Source: Ureibacillus acetophenoni (GTDB lineage: Bacteria > Bacillota > Bacilli > Bacillales_A > Planococcaceae). Taken from it: a DNA stretch of 64,000 bases. Each line of letters begins with the position of its first letter. Within the stretch, counting starts at the first letter, position 1. This document shows positions 1 to 9,386 of the stretch, in pieces. The notes beneath the pieces were generated by a model, which worked only from the letters and a program-made list of their open reading frames with translations, was not told where the DNA came from and made no database searches. The translations under genes and the position numbers were made by a program. Location: NCBI RefSeq assembly GCF_900220965.1, contig NZ_OBQC01000009.1, positions 88,825 to 152,824 on the forward strand, written 5' to 3'.

Positions 1-312
1 GGTCGATCGGATATGTTAAAATTAGCCCCTATTATTTCAGAAGATGTACAAATCGTTTGCACAAATGGGACAATTAGCGAGGATGCGTTACTCGAATTAA
101 TAGAACCTTATGAGGAATGTAAATTATATACATTCTTTGATGCAGATAAATCTGGCGAAAAACTAAGAAATCTTACAAAAAGAATTTACTCAGAGGCGGT
201 TCATTTATTAATTCCAAAAACGTATTTGGAGGTAGCTAACGCACCGAGCAAAGTATTAGCTCAAAGGTTACGAGAAGCAAGATTCTCAGTGCATAAACGA
301 TATTTAATATAA
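1..312 (+). CDS. yusF: Toprim-like protein YusF, 5' end outside the window
   Basis: The reading frame is open to the left edge, so the start codon lies upstream; an internal ATG at 13 is probably not the true start. The visible 103 codons show the segment VQIVCTNGTIS and the acidic FDADKSGEKLR motif, typical of the small Toprim-fold protein YusF of Bacillus, which is about 30 residues longer at the N-terminus. Toprim domains bind Mg2+ through such DxD motifs in primases and nucleases, but the role of this stand-alone protein is not known. It sits next to yusE and the metNPQ operon, as in B. subtilis. Identity is fairly sure; function is open. Confidence 0.75.
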   Translation, partial: GRSDMLKLAPIISEDVQIVCTNGTISEDALLELIEPYEECKLYTFFDADKSGEKLRNLTKRIYSEAVHLLIPKTYLEVANAPSKVLAQRLREARFSVHKRYLI

Positions 313-349
313 AATAAAAAATCCTCTAGGTATAAGTATAAATAAGTGT

Positions 350-400
350 GGGTGACTCAAAATTCCTTTATAGCGAGTTTTGGTCACCCTTTCGTAATTT
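350..400 (+). terminator. Probable rho-independent terminator after yusF
   Basis: GGGTGAC at 350 pairs with GTCACCC at about 383-389, and CAAAA pairs with TTTTG inside. The T-tract that follows is interrupted, so termination may be partial. Confidence 0.6.
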
Positions 401-440
401 TGTTATGATATATAAAAAGATTTAGTTTAGGATGAGTGCG

Positions 441-743
441 ATGGAAGAATGGAATCGACAACTATGGGAAAAGAAATGTGAAGAAAATGAAGTAACAGCG
501 TTTTACTTATATACACCTATGTGTGGTACTTGTGCAGTGGCCTCTAAAATGATGGGAGTCGTTGAACAAGTGATATCTGATGTGCCAATTGGACAAGCAA
601 ACTTAAACTTTTTAGAAGACTTAGCAATGGACCTGAAAATCGAAAGTGTCCCTTGTCTTCTGATTAGCCGTCATGGAAAAATTGAAGAGAAAATTTATGC
701 CTTTGAATCTGTGCAAAATATCTATGAAAAGTTGAAAAAATAG
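441..743 (+). CDS. yusE: Thioredoxin-family protein YusE
   Basis: Small cytoplasmic thioredoxin-fold protein of about 100 residues. The redox motif is C-G-T-C in the context PMCGTCAVA, and the cis-proline segment ESVPCLLI follows as expected for the fold. The substrate is unknown. I place the start at the ATG at 441, because AGGATG at 429-434 is well spaced for it; an in-frame ATG at 432 would overlap that site. Order yusF-yusE-metN resembles B. subtilis in mirror image. The gene ends just before the SAM riboswitch and is probably transcribed separately from metNPQ. Confidence 0.8.
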   Translation: MEEWNRQLWEKKCEENEVTAFYLYTPMCGTCAVASKMMGVVEQVISDVPIGQANLNFLEDLAMDLKIESVPCLLISRHGKIEEKIYAFESVQNIYEKLKK

Positions 744-806
744 ATTGACGGATAAATGTATCCATGATAAAGTAACATTCATAATAAAACAAAATATAAT
801 AACTAG

Positions 807-911
807 CTCTTATAGAGAGAGGCGGAGGGAAGTGCCCTATGAAGCCCGGCAACCATCATAAATGTGAAAAGGTGCCAAATCACTCAAAGTACTTACTTTG
901 AAAGATAAGAG
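807..911 (+). promoter_or_regulatory. SAM-I (S-box) riboswitch aptamer
   Basis: The sequence carries the S-box signature: P1 arms CTCTTAT (807) and ATAAGAG (905-911), the conserved GAGGGAAGTGCCCTATGAAG core, CCCGGCAACC, and the GGTGCCAAAT segment followed by the P4 hairpin CAAAGTACTTACTTTG. In this class, SAM binding stabilises the aptamer and lets a downstream terminator form. Its position before metNPQ matches known S-box control of methionine uptake in Bacillales. Confidence 0.95.
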
Positions 912-941
912 AAGGCAAATAGATTTTACTGTGTAAATTAT

Positions 942-975
942 CCCTTCTACTTATCAAAGTGGAAGGGTTTTTATA
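942..975 (+). terminator. S-box expression-platform terminator
   Basis: Stem CCCTTCTACTT (942) with AGTGGAAGGG (958-967), then a T-rich run. It lies 30 nt after the aptamer and is the expected SAM-dependent terminator that stops transcription before metN. From 976 to 1142 I see only untranslated leader and the metN ribosome site AAAGGAG at 1128-1134. Confidence 0.9.
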
Positions 976-1142
976 TTTTATAGAAAGTATTAAATGATGT
1001 TCAAAAAGTGAACATCATGAGGAAGTCGATATTGTTAATTATTAGTAAGCCAATAAGAATTATGGAAGATTAAGAGAATGATTACAATTAATTAACAAAG
1101 GTAACCTTATAGGTAGCCTATCTAATTAAAGGAGTTTATCTC

Positions 1143-2168
1143 ATGATTGAGTTACAAAATATTTCAAAACTATATAACACGAAAAATGGTGAAATTACTG
1201 CTGTTAATGACGTAAGTCTTACCATTCACCAAGGTGAAATCTTTGGGATTATTGGATACAGTGGCGCAGGTAAAAGTACGATGATTCGACTGTTAAATGG
1301 TTTGGAAAAGCCATCTAGCGGTAAAGTGCTTGTCAATGGACAAGAGATTTCATCAATCTCGGGTGGAAAACTTAGAGCTGCACGCCGAAAAATCAGCATG
1401 ATCTTCCAACATTTTAATCTTTTATGGTCAAGAACCGTAGAAGAAAACATTGCGTTTCCACTAGAAATTGCAGGTGTGAAGAAGGAAGAACGCGCAAAAA
1501 AGGTTAAAGAATTAATCGACCTTGTTGGTTTAACTGGTAGAGAAAAATCTTATCCTTCCCAACTATCTGGGGGACAAAAACAACGTGTAGGTATTGCACG
1601 AGCACTCGCAAACAATCCAGAAGTATTACTTTGCGATGAAGCAACAAGTGCCCTTGATCCAGAAACTACAGATCAAATTTTAGATTTATTACTTGATATT
1701 AATAAGCGACTTGGCTTAACGATTGTTCTTATTACTCATGAAATGCACGTGATTAGAAAGATTTGTCATCGTGTTGCAGTAATGGAAGCAGGAAGTGTTG
1801 TGGAACAAGGTGAAGTACTTCGAGTGTTCCAAAATCCACAAGCACCTATTACAAAGAAATTTGTGATGCAAGTATCAGGATCTAAAGAATCAAAAGATTC
1901 CATCGAGCAAATATTAAAAGCATATCCGACTGGAACAATCGTCAAACTTTCTTTTGTTGGTAATAAATCAGAGCAACCAATTATCGCTCAGCTTATTAAA
2001 GAGTTTAATGTGGATGTAAATATCGTTCACGGAAATATATCTCAAACAGCTAATGGACCATATGGAACACTTATCGTTCAAATTGATGGTGACAAGCAAA
2101 ATATTGAGAATGCATTGAGACATCTAGATTCACTTGAAATACAAGCGGAGGTGATTGAACTTGATTAA
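1143..2168 (+). CDS. metN: Methionine ABC transporter, ATP-binding subunit
   Basis: ATPase of the MetNPQ importer for D/L-methionine; acts at the inner face of the membrane. Walker A GYSGAGKST is at residues 38-46, the ABC signature LSGGQKQRVGIARAL at about 141, and Walker B VLLCDEATSALDP at about 161-173. The last 75 or so residues form the C-terminal NIL (ACT-like) domain, the methionine-sensing domain of this family. The 341-residue length is normal. ATG at 1143 has AAAGGAG 8 nt upstream. It is the first gene of an S-box-controlled operon and overlaps the start of the permease gene. Confidence 0.97.
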   Translation: MIELQNISKLYNTKNGEITAVNDVSLTIHQGEIFGIIGYSGAGKSTMIRLLNGLEKPSSGKVLVNGQEISSISGGKLRAARRKISMIFQHFNLLWSRTVEENIAFPLEIAGVKKEERAKKVKELIDLVGLTGREKSYPSQLSGGQKQRVGIARALANNPEVLLCDEATSALDPETTDQILDLLLDINKRLGLTIVLITHEMHVIRKICHRVAVMEAGSVVEQGEVLRVFQNPQAPITKKFVMQVSGSKESKDSIEQILKAYPTGTIVKLSFVGNKSEQPIIAQLIKEFNVDVNIVHGNISQTANGPYGTLIVQIDGDKQNIENALRHLDSLEIQAEVIELD

Positions 2169-2829
2169 TCAATTATTTCCGAATGTAAAATGGGACAAAA
2201 TGTGGGATGCTACATACGAAACAATCTATATGACAGGAATATCAACAATTGCGACGTTTGTTTTAGGTTTGGCCATTGGGATTTTGTTGTTTTTAACAAG
2301 TCCACATCAACTTTGGGCTAACAAATTATCGAACTTCATCATTGGAGCATTTGTCAATGTATTCCGTTCAATCCCATTTATAATCCTAATTATTTTGCTT
2401 ATTCCATTTACGAAGTTTTTACTTGGAACAATTCGTGGAACGAACGCGGCATTACCAGCTTTAATTATTGGAGCAGCGCCATTCTATGCACGAATGGTAC
2501 TGATTGCACTTCGAGAAATCGATAAAGGTGTAATCGAAGCTGCTAAATCAATGGGTGCTAAAACATCGACAATTATTTGGAAGGTTTTAATTCCAGAATC
2601 TATGCCAGCATTACTTTCAGGGATCACTGTTACAGCTGTTGCCCTTGTTGGTTATACAGCAATGGCAGGTACGATTGGTGCAGGTGGTTTAGGTAACTTA
2701 GCATTTATTGACGGGTTCCAACGTAGTCGTGATGACGTAACGTTAATGGCGACGATTATAATATTAGTCATCGTATTTATCATTCAATTTATTGGAGATT
2801 TCATCACATCTAAGATTGACAAGAGATAA
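2161..2829 (+). CDS. metP: Methionine ABC transporter, permease
   Basis: Integral membrane subunit (MetI/MetP family, 222 residues, about five membrane helices). The cytoplasmic EAA loop, EAAKSMGAKTSTIIWKVLIP, which docks on MetN, is clear. I choose the TTG at 2161, which has GGAGGTG at 2147-2153 at good spacing; the in-frame TTG at 2155 lies almost on top of that site. The gene overlaps the end of metN by 8 nt, which implies translational coupling. Called metI in Gram-negatives and metP (yusB) in Bacillus. Confidence 0.95.
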   Translation: MINQLFPNVKWDKMWDATYETIYMTGISTIATFVLGLAIGILLFLTSPHQLWANKLSNFIIGAFVNVFRSIPFIILIILLIPFTKFLLGTIRGTNAALPALIIGAAPFYARMVLIALREIDKGVIEAAKSMGAKTSTIIWKVLIPESMPALLSGITVTAVALVGYTAMAGTIGAGGLGNLAFIDGFQRSRDDVTLMATIIILVIVFIIQFIGDFITSKIDKR

Positions 2830-2895
2830 GAAACTGGTGTCCATGGCATGAGCCATTCACATAAAAAACAACAAGTATGAAGGAGAATAAATAAA

Positions 2896-3777
2896 ATGAA
2901 AAAACTATTATCATTTTTAGTTTTATCTTTAATGGTTATTATTTTAGCAGCTTGTGGTGCTTCTGAAGAATCAAAAACAGAAGATACAAATGCTAATGAA
3001 GGAACAGAAAACACTGAAACGGAAAACACAGAAACTACTGAGCCAACGAAATTAGTTGTAGGTGCTTCAAACGGTTTACACGATTTAATTTTAGAACAAG
3101 CTCAACCACTTTTAGCTGAAGAAGGTATTGAGTTAGAAATCGTACCTTACCAAGATTATGTGTTACCAAACGAACATTTAGAGTCTGGTGACTTAGATGC
3201 TAACTATTTCCAACACATTCCTTACTTAGAAGATGAAATTGCACAAAAAGGTTATGACTTTGTAAATGCTGGTGGAATTCACGTTGAGCCAATCGGTATT
3301 TATTCTCAAGAATATGCTTCTTTAGATGAATTACCAGATGGTGCAACAATTATTATTTCAAACTCTGTAACTGACCAAGGTCGTATTTTATCTTTACTAG
3401 AAGTTGAAGGATTAATTAAACTAGATCCAGATGTTGAAAAAACTATTGCAACAATCGATGATATCGTAGAAAATCCAAAAAATTTAGTAATTGATAACAG
3501 TTCAGCTCCTGAAATGTTAGTTACTTATTATGAAGAAGGCGAAGGAGATGCAGTTGTTATCAACTCTAACTTCGCAATCGATGCTGGTATTAACCCACTT
3601 GAAGATTCAATCGCAATTGAAGGTTCTGAATCTAAATACGTTAACGTAATTGCTGTACGCGCTGAAGACAAAGATAACGCTGCAATTAAAAAATTAGTTG
3701 AAGTGCTACGTACAAAAGAAATTCAAGATTTCATCGTTAACGAGTGGAAAGGTGCAGTAGTTCCTGTATCTGAATAA
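2896..3777 (+). CDS. metQ: Methionine-binding lipoprotein
   Basis: Substrate-binding lipoprotein of the NlpA/MetQ family, anchored outside the membrane. The signal peptide ends in the lipobox LAAC with the lipidated Cys at residue 20. A low-complexity acidic linker rich in E, T and N (about residues 24-52) follows, containing repeated TENTET-like units. The MetQ domain begins at KLVVGASNGLHDLILEQA and contains YFQHIPYLE. The 293-residue length includes the unusually long linker. It completes the operon and is followed by a terminator. Confidence 0.96.
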   Translation: MKKLLSFLVLSLMVIILAACGASEESKTEDTNANEGTENTETENTETTEPTKLVVGASNGLHDLILEQAQPLLAEEGIELEIVPYQDYVLPNEHLESGDLDANYFQHIPYLEDEIAQKGYDFVNAGGIHVEPIGIYSQEYASLDELPDGATIIISNSVTDQGRILSLLEVEGLIKLDPDVEKTIATIDDIVENPKNLVIDNSSAPEMLVTYYEEGEGDAVVINSNFAIDAGINPLEDSIAIEGSESKYVNVIAVRAEDKDNAAIKKLVEVLRTKEIQDFIVNEWKGAVVPVSE

Positions 3778-3788
3778 TATATAATAGA

Positions 3789-3828
3789 AGAAACTCTTGG
3801 TAATTTTACCAAGAGTTTCTCTTTTTTT
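3789..3828 (+). terminator. Terminator of the metNPQ operon
   Basis: Perfect 14-bp stem AGAAACTCTTGGTA / TACCAAGAGTTTCT with a 4-nt loop, followed by CTTTTTTT. It runs up to the stop of the convergent gltC. Confidence 0.93.
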
Positions 3829-4732
3829 ATCTAAATTGGGTTAAACGAGAGAAGAAGTTAGCAACAAAATCTAAAAATACTTGTTCGGAAGGAGCCATAT
3901 CACGATTAATCGGATAAATAACCCCTACAGTACGAGTAATTTGAGGATTATCAATGGGTACTTTTACTGTAAAACGAGGAATGTTATCGTTTATGGAACT
4001 ATCAGGAAGTAATGTTACACCAATTCCCGCAGCCACTAACCCCTTTAGTGCGTCCATATCTTCTCCTTCAGATTTGACGTTTGGTACAAATCCGACTGAT
4101 TTACACGCATCGATTGCTACTTTATGTAAAATATAACCTTCTGGGAACAATACAAATTTCTCGTTTCGTAAGTCTGATAGATTTAAACGTTCTCTTTTAG
4201 CGAATGGATGATTGGCGGGTAATAGAGCGTGAATGCTTTCGCTAAATAATATCATCGTGTCAGTTACTTCATCTTTTGGAGGGACAGGACCTAAAAATGC
4301 AAGATTTAATTCTCTATTTTTAACTGCATCGATTAAGTATCGATAAGATCCTTGTCTTAACATAAATGAAACATCAGGATATTCTTTTTTGAAAGCAGAA
4401 ATAACGGTCGGTAATACATAACTTGCTAAGCTTGTTGGGAAACCGATTTTAATCGTTCCTTTTGCAGGATCTAAATATTCTTCTACCTGTTTGGCTGCAA
4501 AATCAATTGCCTTCAATGCAGTAATAGCATGTTCCAAAAAAATTTTGCCAATTGGTGTCAACTTTACATTTCGACCAATCCGTTCAAAAAGTGGTGTACC
4601 TAGCTCGTCTTCTAGGTTTGCAATTTGTCTAGAGACTGCTGACTGGGCTACATGGAGATGTTCAGCTGCTTCAGAAATATGTTCCCTTTCTGCCACTTCA
4701 ACAAAGTATCGTAATTGCCGTAATTCCAACAT
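3827..4732 (-). CDS. gltC: LysR-family transcriptional activator GltC
   Basis: LysR-type regulator, divergent from glutamate synthase as in B. subtilis, where GltC activates gltAB. The N-terminal winged HTH is in ELRQLRYFVEVAEREHISEA followed by HVAQSAVSRQIANLE. The effector-binding domain follows, with GTIKIGFPTSLASYVLPTVI matching GltC closely. I use the ATG at 4732 (301 residues, as GltC); a GTG two codons upstream at 4738 is possible, and the AAGGGGTGG site overlaps that GTG. In B. subtilis, GltC activity depends on 2-oxoglutarate, glutamate and contact with glutamate dehydrogenase; a glutamate dehydrogenase gene is present at 58.2 kb. Confidence 0.93.
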   Translation of the reverse strand: MLELRQLRYFVEVAEREHISEAAEHLHVAQSAVSRQIANLEDELGTPLFERIGRNVKLTPIGKIFLEHAITALKAIDFAAKQVEEYLDPAKGTIKIGFPTSLASYVLPTVISAFKKEYPDVSFMLRQGSYRYLIDAVKNRELNLAFLGPVPPKDEVTDTMILFSESIHALLPANHPFAKRERLNLSDLRNEKFVLFPEGYILHKVAIDACKSVGFVPNVKSEGEDMDALKGLVAAGIGVTLLPDSSINDNIPRFTVKVPIDNPQITRTVGVIYPINRDMAPSEQVFLDFVANFFSRLTQFR

Positions 4733-4745
4733 TTCCACCCCTTTT

Positions 4746-4760
4746 ATCTAATATGTAGAT
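4746..4760. promoter_or_regulatory. Candidate GltC operator
   Basis: Perfect interrupted palindrome ATCTA-N5-TAGAT in the gltC-gltB divergent promoter region. It has the LysR T-N11-A form and resembles the ATCT/AGAT dyads bound by GltC in B. subtilis. It lies 14 nt outside the gltC start, so it could also mediate autorepression. Confidence 0.7.
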
Positions 4761-4849
4761 TAATTCCATTTAAATTATATATTATTAATATTAATTCAAA
4801 TGCAATAAAATGTAAATACGCTATTTTACTTGATTAGGGGGGAAATACT

Positions 4850-7800
4850 ATGACATATCATCAACTTCCGGATGCACAAGGACTCTATTCTCCGACATTC
4901 GAACACGATGCTTGTGGTATTGGATTTTATGCAAATATAAAAGGAATTGCTTCACATGAAATTGTAAGAAACGGTTTAGAAATGTTAAGTCGATTGGACC
5001 ACCGTGCAGGTCGTGGTGGCGACGGAAAAACAGGTGACGGCGCTGGGCTTATGGTTCAAATTCCAGATACTTTTTATAAGAAGAATTGTTCAGAATTACC
5101 ATTACCTAAAAAAGGAGAGTACGGTGTTGGCCAACTATTTTTCACCGATAACGATGTGGAAAGACAAACAATTGAACATAAAATTAATGAATTAATAGAA
5201 CAAGAAGGTCAAACTTTAATAGGTTGGAGAACTGTTCCAACGAATAATGGACAGTTAAGTGAAAATGCAAAGAGAACTGCACCCGCAGTAAGACAAGTTT
5301 TTATACAATCAAAAGGTGTTAAAGATACATTAGCCTTTGAAAGAAAGCTATATTTAATCCGTAAACAAGCGGAAAGTTGGGCAAAGAACAATAAATTCAA
5401 ATTTTATTGCCCAAGCATGTCAAGTCAAACGATAGTGTTTAAAGGATTGTTAACACCACTAGAAGTTAGTGAATTTTACATTGATCTGCAAGATAAGGGT
5501 TTTACTTCCGCATTTGCAATTGTACATTCACGTTACTCGACGAATACATTTCCAAGTTGGGAACGAGCACATCCGAATCGTTACATTGTTCATAATGGAG
5601 AAATTAACACATTGCGTGGAAACGTCAACTGGATGACAGCTCGTGAAAAGCAGTTTATATCTGATGCCTTTGGAGATGATTTACAAAAAGTATTACCAAT
5701 TATCGATCAATCAGGTTCGGATTCATCGATGTTAGATAATGCTTTTGAGTTTTTTGTTTTAGCTGGCCGTACTCCTGCTCATACAGCAATGATGCTCATT
5801 CCAGAGCCGTGGACAGAAAACCCTCATATGACAAAAGAAAAGAAAGCTTTCTATGAATATCATGCGAATTTAATGGAGCCTTGGGATGGTCCTACTGCTA
5901 TCTGTTTTACAGATGGAAAGCAGATAGGTTCTATACTTGACCGTAACGGATTAAGGCCTGCCCGGTACTATGTTACGAAGGATGATATGATTGTTTTTTC
6001 TTCTGAGGTTGGTGTTGTAGATATTGACGAAGAAAACGTATTGTACAAAGAACGTTTAAGTCCGGGTCGGATGCTTTTAATAGATTTAGAGAAGGGGAAA
6101 ATCATCTCAGATGATGAACTGAAAAGCCAAATGGCCAATGCAGAACCTTATGCTAAATGGCTAGATGAAAACAAGTTTTTAATTCATGCAGATAGTGAAG
6201 AACTTCCGGATATTAGTCAACTTCTTAAAAGACAAAAAGTGTTTGGATACACGTATGAGGATATTCATAAGTACATTCATCCTATCGCTTCAAGTGGGAA
6301 AGACCCTCTAGGTTCGATGGGGAACGATTCACCATTAGCTGTATTATCAGAACGGCCACAATCTTTATTTAATTATTTTAAACAGTTATTTGCTCAAGTA
6401 ACAAATCCTCCAATTGATTCAATACGTGAACATATTGTTACTTCAACAATGACCCACTTGGGTGCAGAGGGTAATTTACTTCATCCAAATGGTGAGAATG
6501 CTAGACGGATCTATTTGGAAACTCCAATTTTAACAACTAGTGAATATAATCAAATCCTCCTATTAGATGATCATCAGTTTAAAAGTAAGGCAATCTCATT
6601 GGAATTTACGGAATCTTTAGAAAAGGAATTGGATAGAATTTTTTCTGAAGCAGTAAGTGCAATAAACGAAGGGAATAGTTTAATAGTTTTATCCGACGAA
6701 TTAGGGGATACAAATGTACCGACGATTCCAATTTTGCTTGCGGTAAGTGGGTTGCACCAACATTTAATTCGTACAGGTAATCGCACAAAAGTAAGTATTA
6801 TCGCAAATTGTGGTGAGGTTCGTGAAGTACATCACTTTGCTGCACTAATTGGTTTTGGGGTAGATGCGGTACATCCTTACTTAACCTATGCGACAATTGC
6901 TGACATAGTTAATAAGGACCATCTGAACTTAAGTTACAAAGAAGCTGTGAAAAATTATCGTAAAGGTATAACAGATGGTGTTGTAAAAGTAATGTCAAAA
7001 ATGGGGATTTCAACTGTTCAATCTTATCGTGGTGCTCAAATTTTCGAAGCGGTAGGTATTAGTAAAAAGGTAATTGATCACTACTTCACAGGTACTGCCT
7101 CACAAATTGATGGTATAGATCTTGTGACGATTGGGGAAGAAGCACTTAAACGCCATGCACAAGCTATTAATTCTAGCGAAGAATTGGAATCCGGTAGTGA
7201 TTTTCAATGGCGAGCAAACGGAGAACATCATGCTTTTAATCCGAAAACAATCCACACATTACAATGGGCGACTCGCAAAAATGATATTGGGCTATACCGT
7301 ATGTATGCCGAAATGGCTAATGAAGAGCAAATAGGATTTTTAAGAAATCTATTTGAGTTTAGAAATGATATTAAACCAATTCCATTGAACGAAGTTGAAT
7401 CCGTTGATTCCATTGTAAAACGATTCAAAACCGGTGCGATGTCCTTTGGTTCTATTTCGCAAGAAGCTCATGAAACATTAGCAATTGCTATGAATCGTCT
7501 AGGGGGACGTTCCAATTCTGGGGAAGGTGGAGAGCATCCAGCTCGTTATGAGATTGATAAAAATGGAGATAACAGGAACAGTGCAATTAAACAAATTGCT
7601 TCTGGCCGTTTCGGTGTGAAGTCTCATTATTTAGTAAATGCAAATGAGCTTCAAATTAAAGTAGCCCAAGGTGCAAAACCAGGTGAAGGTGGTCAACTCC
7701 CGGGGAATAAAGTATATCCTTGGGTGGCAGAAGTGCGCGGATCTACACCAGGTGTTGGGTTAATATCACCACCACCACATCATGATATTTACTCGATTGA

Positions 7801-9370
7801 AGATTTGGCGGAGCTTATTTACGATTTGAAAAATGCCAATCATCATGCGAGAATCTCTGTGAAATTAGTAGCAAAGTCTGGGGTAGGAACGATTGCTGCT
7901 GGTGTTGCAAAGGGAGGGGCAGATGTAATTGTCATTTCTGGATATGACGGTGGAACTGGTGCATCACCTAAGACTTCTATAAAACATACGGGATTACCTT
8001 GGGAACTAGGTTTAGCAGAAGCACATCAGACGTTGATGTTAAACGGACTACGTGATCGAGTAACGTTAGAAACCGACGGCAAATTAATGACAGGGAAAGA
8101 TGTTGTCATGGCAGCACTGCTTGGTGCAGAAGAATACGGTTTTGCAACTGCGCAGTTAATCGTATTAGGGTGTGTCATGATGCGAGCTTGTCATTTAGAT
8201 ACTTGTCCAGTGGGGGTTGCGACTCAAAACCCAGAACTACGTGAGAAATTTATGGGAAAACCGGAACATGTAGTGAATTATATGCGATTTGTTGCAGAGG
8301 AAATGCGCGAATTAATGGCTAAACTTGGTTTCCGCACTGTAGAAGAAATGGTTGGACGAACAGATGTATTACAAGTGAGTAAGCGTGCCGATGAGCATTG
8401 GAAAGCAGGCCAACTTGATTTGACTTCATTACTTTATCAAGTGCAAGGAACAAGTGCTAAAACAAAACAGCAAGAACAAGACCTTCAAATTGATGAAACG
8501 TTAGATATGCGAGTTCTATTAGGGAAAGTAGAAAAGTGCATTAGGGAAAAAGAGAAAGTTGCGCTAGAATACGAGATTAAAAATACTGACCGAGTAGTAG
8601 GAACAATTATTGGAAGTGAAATAACAAGAAAATACGGTGAAAAAGGGTTAAAAGAAGATACAATCACATTAAAATTCAATGGTCATGCAGGACAAAGTTT
8701 CGGTGCATTTGCACCAAGTGGTCTGACGCTTTCGGTAACTGGTGATGTGAACGATTACTTTGGTAAAGGTTTATCTGGTGGTAAGTTAGTATCTATCGCT
8801 CCAATTAAGGGAGAGCAAGAGAAAAACGTTATTGCAGGCAATGTATGCTTATACGGTGCTTCAGGTGGTACAGCGTTTATTAATGGACGTGCTGGAGAAC
8901 GTTTTGCAGTTCGAAATAGTGGAGCAAATGTGGTCGTAGAAGGTATCGGAGATCATGGCTGTGAATATATGACAGGTGGTCGCGTAGTAGTTTTAGGGGA
9001 CGTAGGTAAAAACTTTGCTGCAGGAATGAGTGGAGGTATAGCTTATGTCTTACCAACGGACAAAGATGAATTTACATCAAATTGTAATATGGAAATGATT
9101 CAACTTGAAAGACTTAAGGACAAAGATGAAATTAGTTTAGTGCGTTCTATGATTATCCAACATTTAGAGCATACAGATAGTACAATCGCGCTGGATATTT
9201 TAGCTAAGTGGGAGCACTTTGTACCTAAATTTATGAAAGTTGTTCCAACAGATTATCAAAAGATGATTGAAAAGATTAATAGACTTAAATTAGTTGGACT
9301 AACTGAGGACGATGCTGCAATACAGGCTTTCATGGAAACAACTGGTACTAAAGAATTTGTTTTAAAATGA
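4850..9370 (+). CDS. gltB: Glutamate synthase large subunit (called GltA in Bacillus)
   Basis: Makes two glutamates from glutamine and 2-oxoglutarate. A short propeptide precedes Cys22 in HDACGIGFY, the predicted N-terminal nucleophile of the class II amidotransferase domain (about 22-420). A central domain, the FMN-binding synthase domain (GGRSNSGEGGEHPAR, SGYDGGTGASPKTS), and the C-terminal GXGXG beta-helix (GDHGCEYMTGG) follow. Cysteines 1108, 1114 and 1119 (CVMMRACHLDTC) fit the [3Fe-4S] cluster. The 1506-residue length is normal. The ATG has AGGGGGG upstream. gltD begins 16 nt after the stop, so the two are one operon. Confidence 0.98.
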   Translation: MTYHQLPDAQGLYSPTFEHDACGIGFYANIKGIASHEIVRNGLEMLSRLDHRAGRGGDGKTGDGAGLMVQIPDTFYKKNCSELPLPKKGEYGVGQLFFTDNDVERQTIEHKINELIEQEGQTLIGWRTVPTNNGQLSENAKRTAPAVRQVFIQSKGVKDTLAFERKLYLIRKQAESWAKNNKFKFYCPSMSSQTIVFKGLLTPLEVSEFYIDLQDKGFTSAFAIVHSRYSTNTFPSWERAHPNRYIVHNGEINTLRGNVNWMTAREKQFISDAFGDDLQKVLPIIDQSGSDSSMLDNAFEFFVLAGRTPAHTAMMLIPEPWTENPHMTKEKKAFYEYHANLMEPWDGPTAICFTDGKQIGSILDRNGLRPARYYVTKDDMIVFSSEVGVVDIDEENVLYKERLSPGRMLLIDLEKGKIISDDELKSQMANAEPYAKWLDENKFLIHADSEELPDISQLLKRQKVFGYTYEDIHKYIHPIASSGKDPLGSMGNDSPLAVLSERPQSLFNYFKQLFAQVTNPPIDSIREHIVTSTMTHLGAEGNLLHPNGENARRIYLETPILTTSEYNQILLLDDHQFKSKAISLEFTESLEKELDRIFSEAVSAINEGNSLIVLSDELGDTNVPTIPILLAVSGLHQHLIRTGNRTKVSIIANCGEVREVHHFAALIGFGVDAVHPYLTYATIADIVNKDHLNLSYKEAVKNYRKGITDGVVKVMSKMGISTVQSYRGAQIFEAVGISKKVIDHYFTGTASQIDGIDLVTIGEEALKRHAQAINSSEELESGSDFQWRANGEHHAFNPKTIHTLQWATRKNDIGLYRMYAEMANEEQIGFLRNLFEFRNDIKPIPLNEVESVDSIVKRFKTGAMSFGSISQEAHETLAIAMNRLGGRSNSGEGGEHPARYEIDKNGDNRNSAIKQIASGRFGVKSHYLVNANELQIKVAQGAKPGEGGQLPGNKVYPWVAEVRGSTPGVGLISPPPHHDIYSIEDLAELIYDLKNANHHARISVKLVAKSGVGTIAAGVAKGGADVIVISGYDGGTGASPKTSIKHTGLPWELGLAEAHQTLMLNGLRDRVTLETDGKLMTGKDVVMAALLGAEEYGFATAQLIVLGCVMMRACHLDTCPVGVATQNPELREKFMGKPEHVVNYMRFVAEEMRELMAKLGFRTVEEMVGRTDVLQVSKRADEHWKAGQLDLTSLLYQVQGTSAKTKQQEQDLQIDETLDMRVLLGKVEKCIREKEKVALEYEIKNTDRVVGTIIGSEITRKYGEKGLKEDTITLKFNGHAGQSFGAFAPSGLTLSVTGDVNDYFGKGLSGGKLVSIAPIKGEQEKNVIAGNVCLYGASGGTAFINGRAGERFAVRNSGANVVVEGIGDHGCEYMTGGRVVVLGDVGKNFAAGMSGGIAYVLPTDKDEFTSNCNMEMIQLERLKDKDEISLVRSMIIQHLEHTDSTIALDILAKWEHFVPKFMKVVPTDYQKMIEKINRLKLVGLTEDDAAIQAFMETTGTKEFVLK

Positions 9371-9386
9371 AGGGGGGACTTGAATC

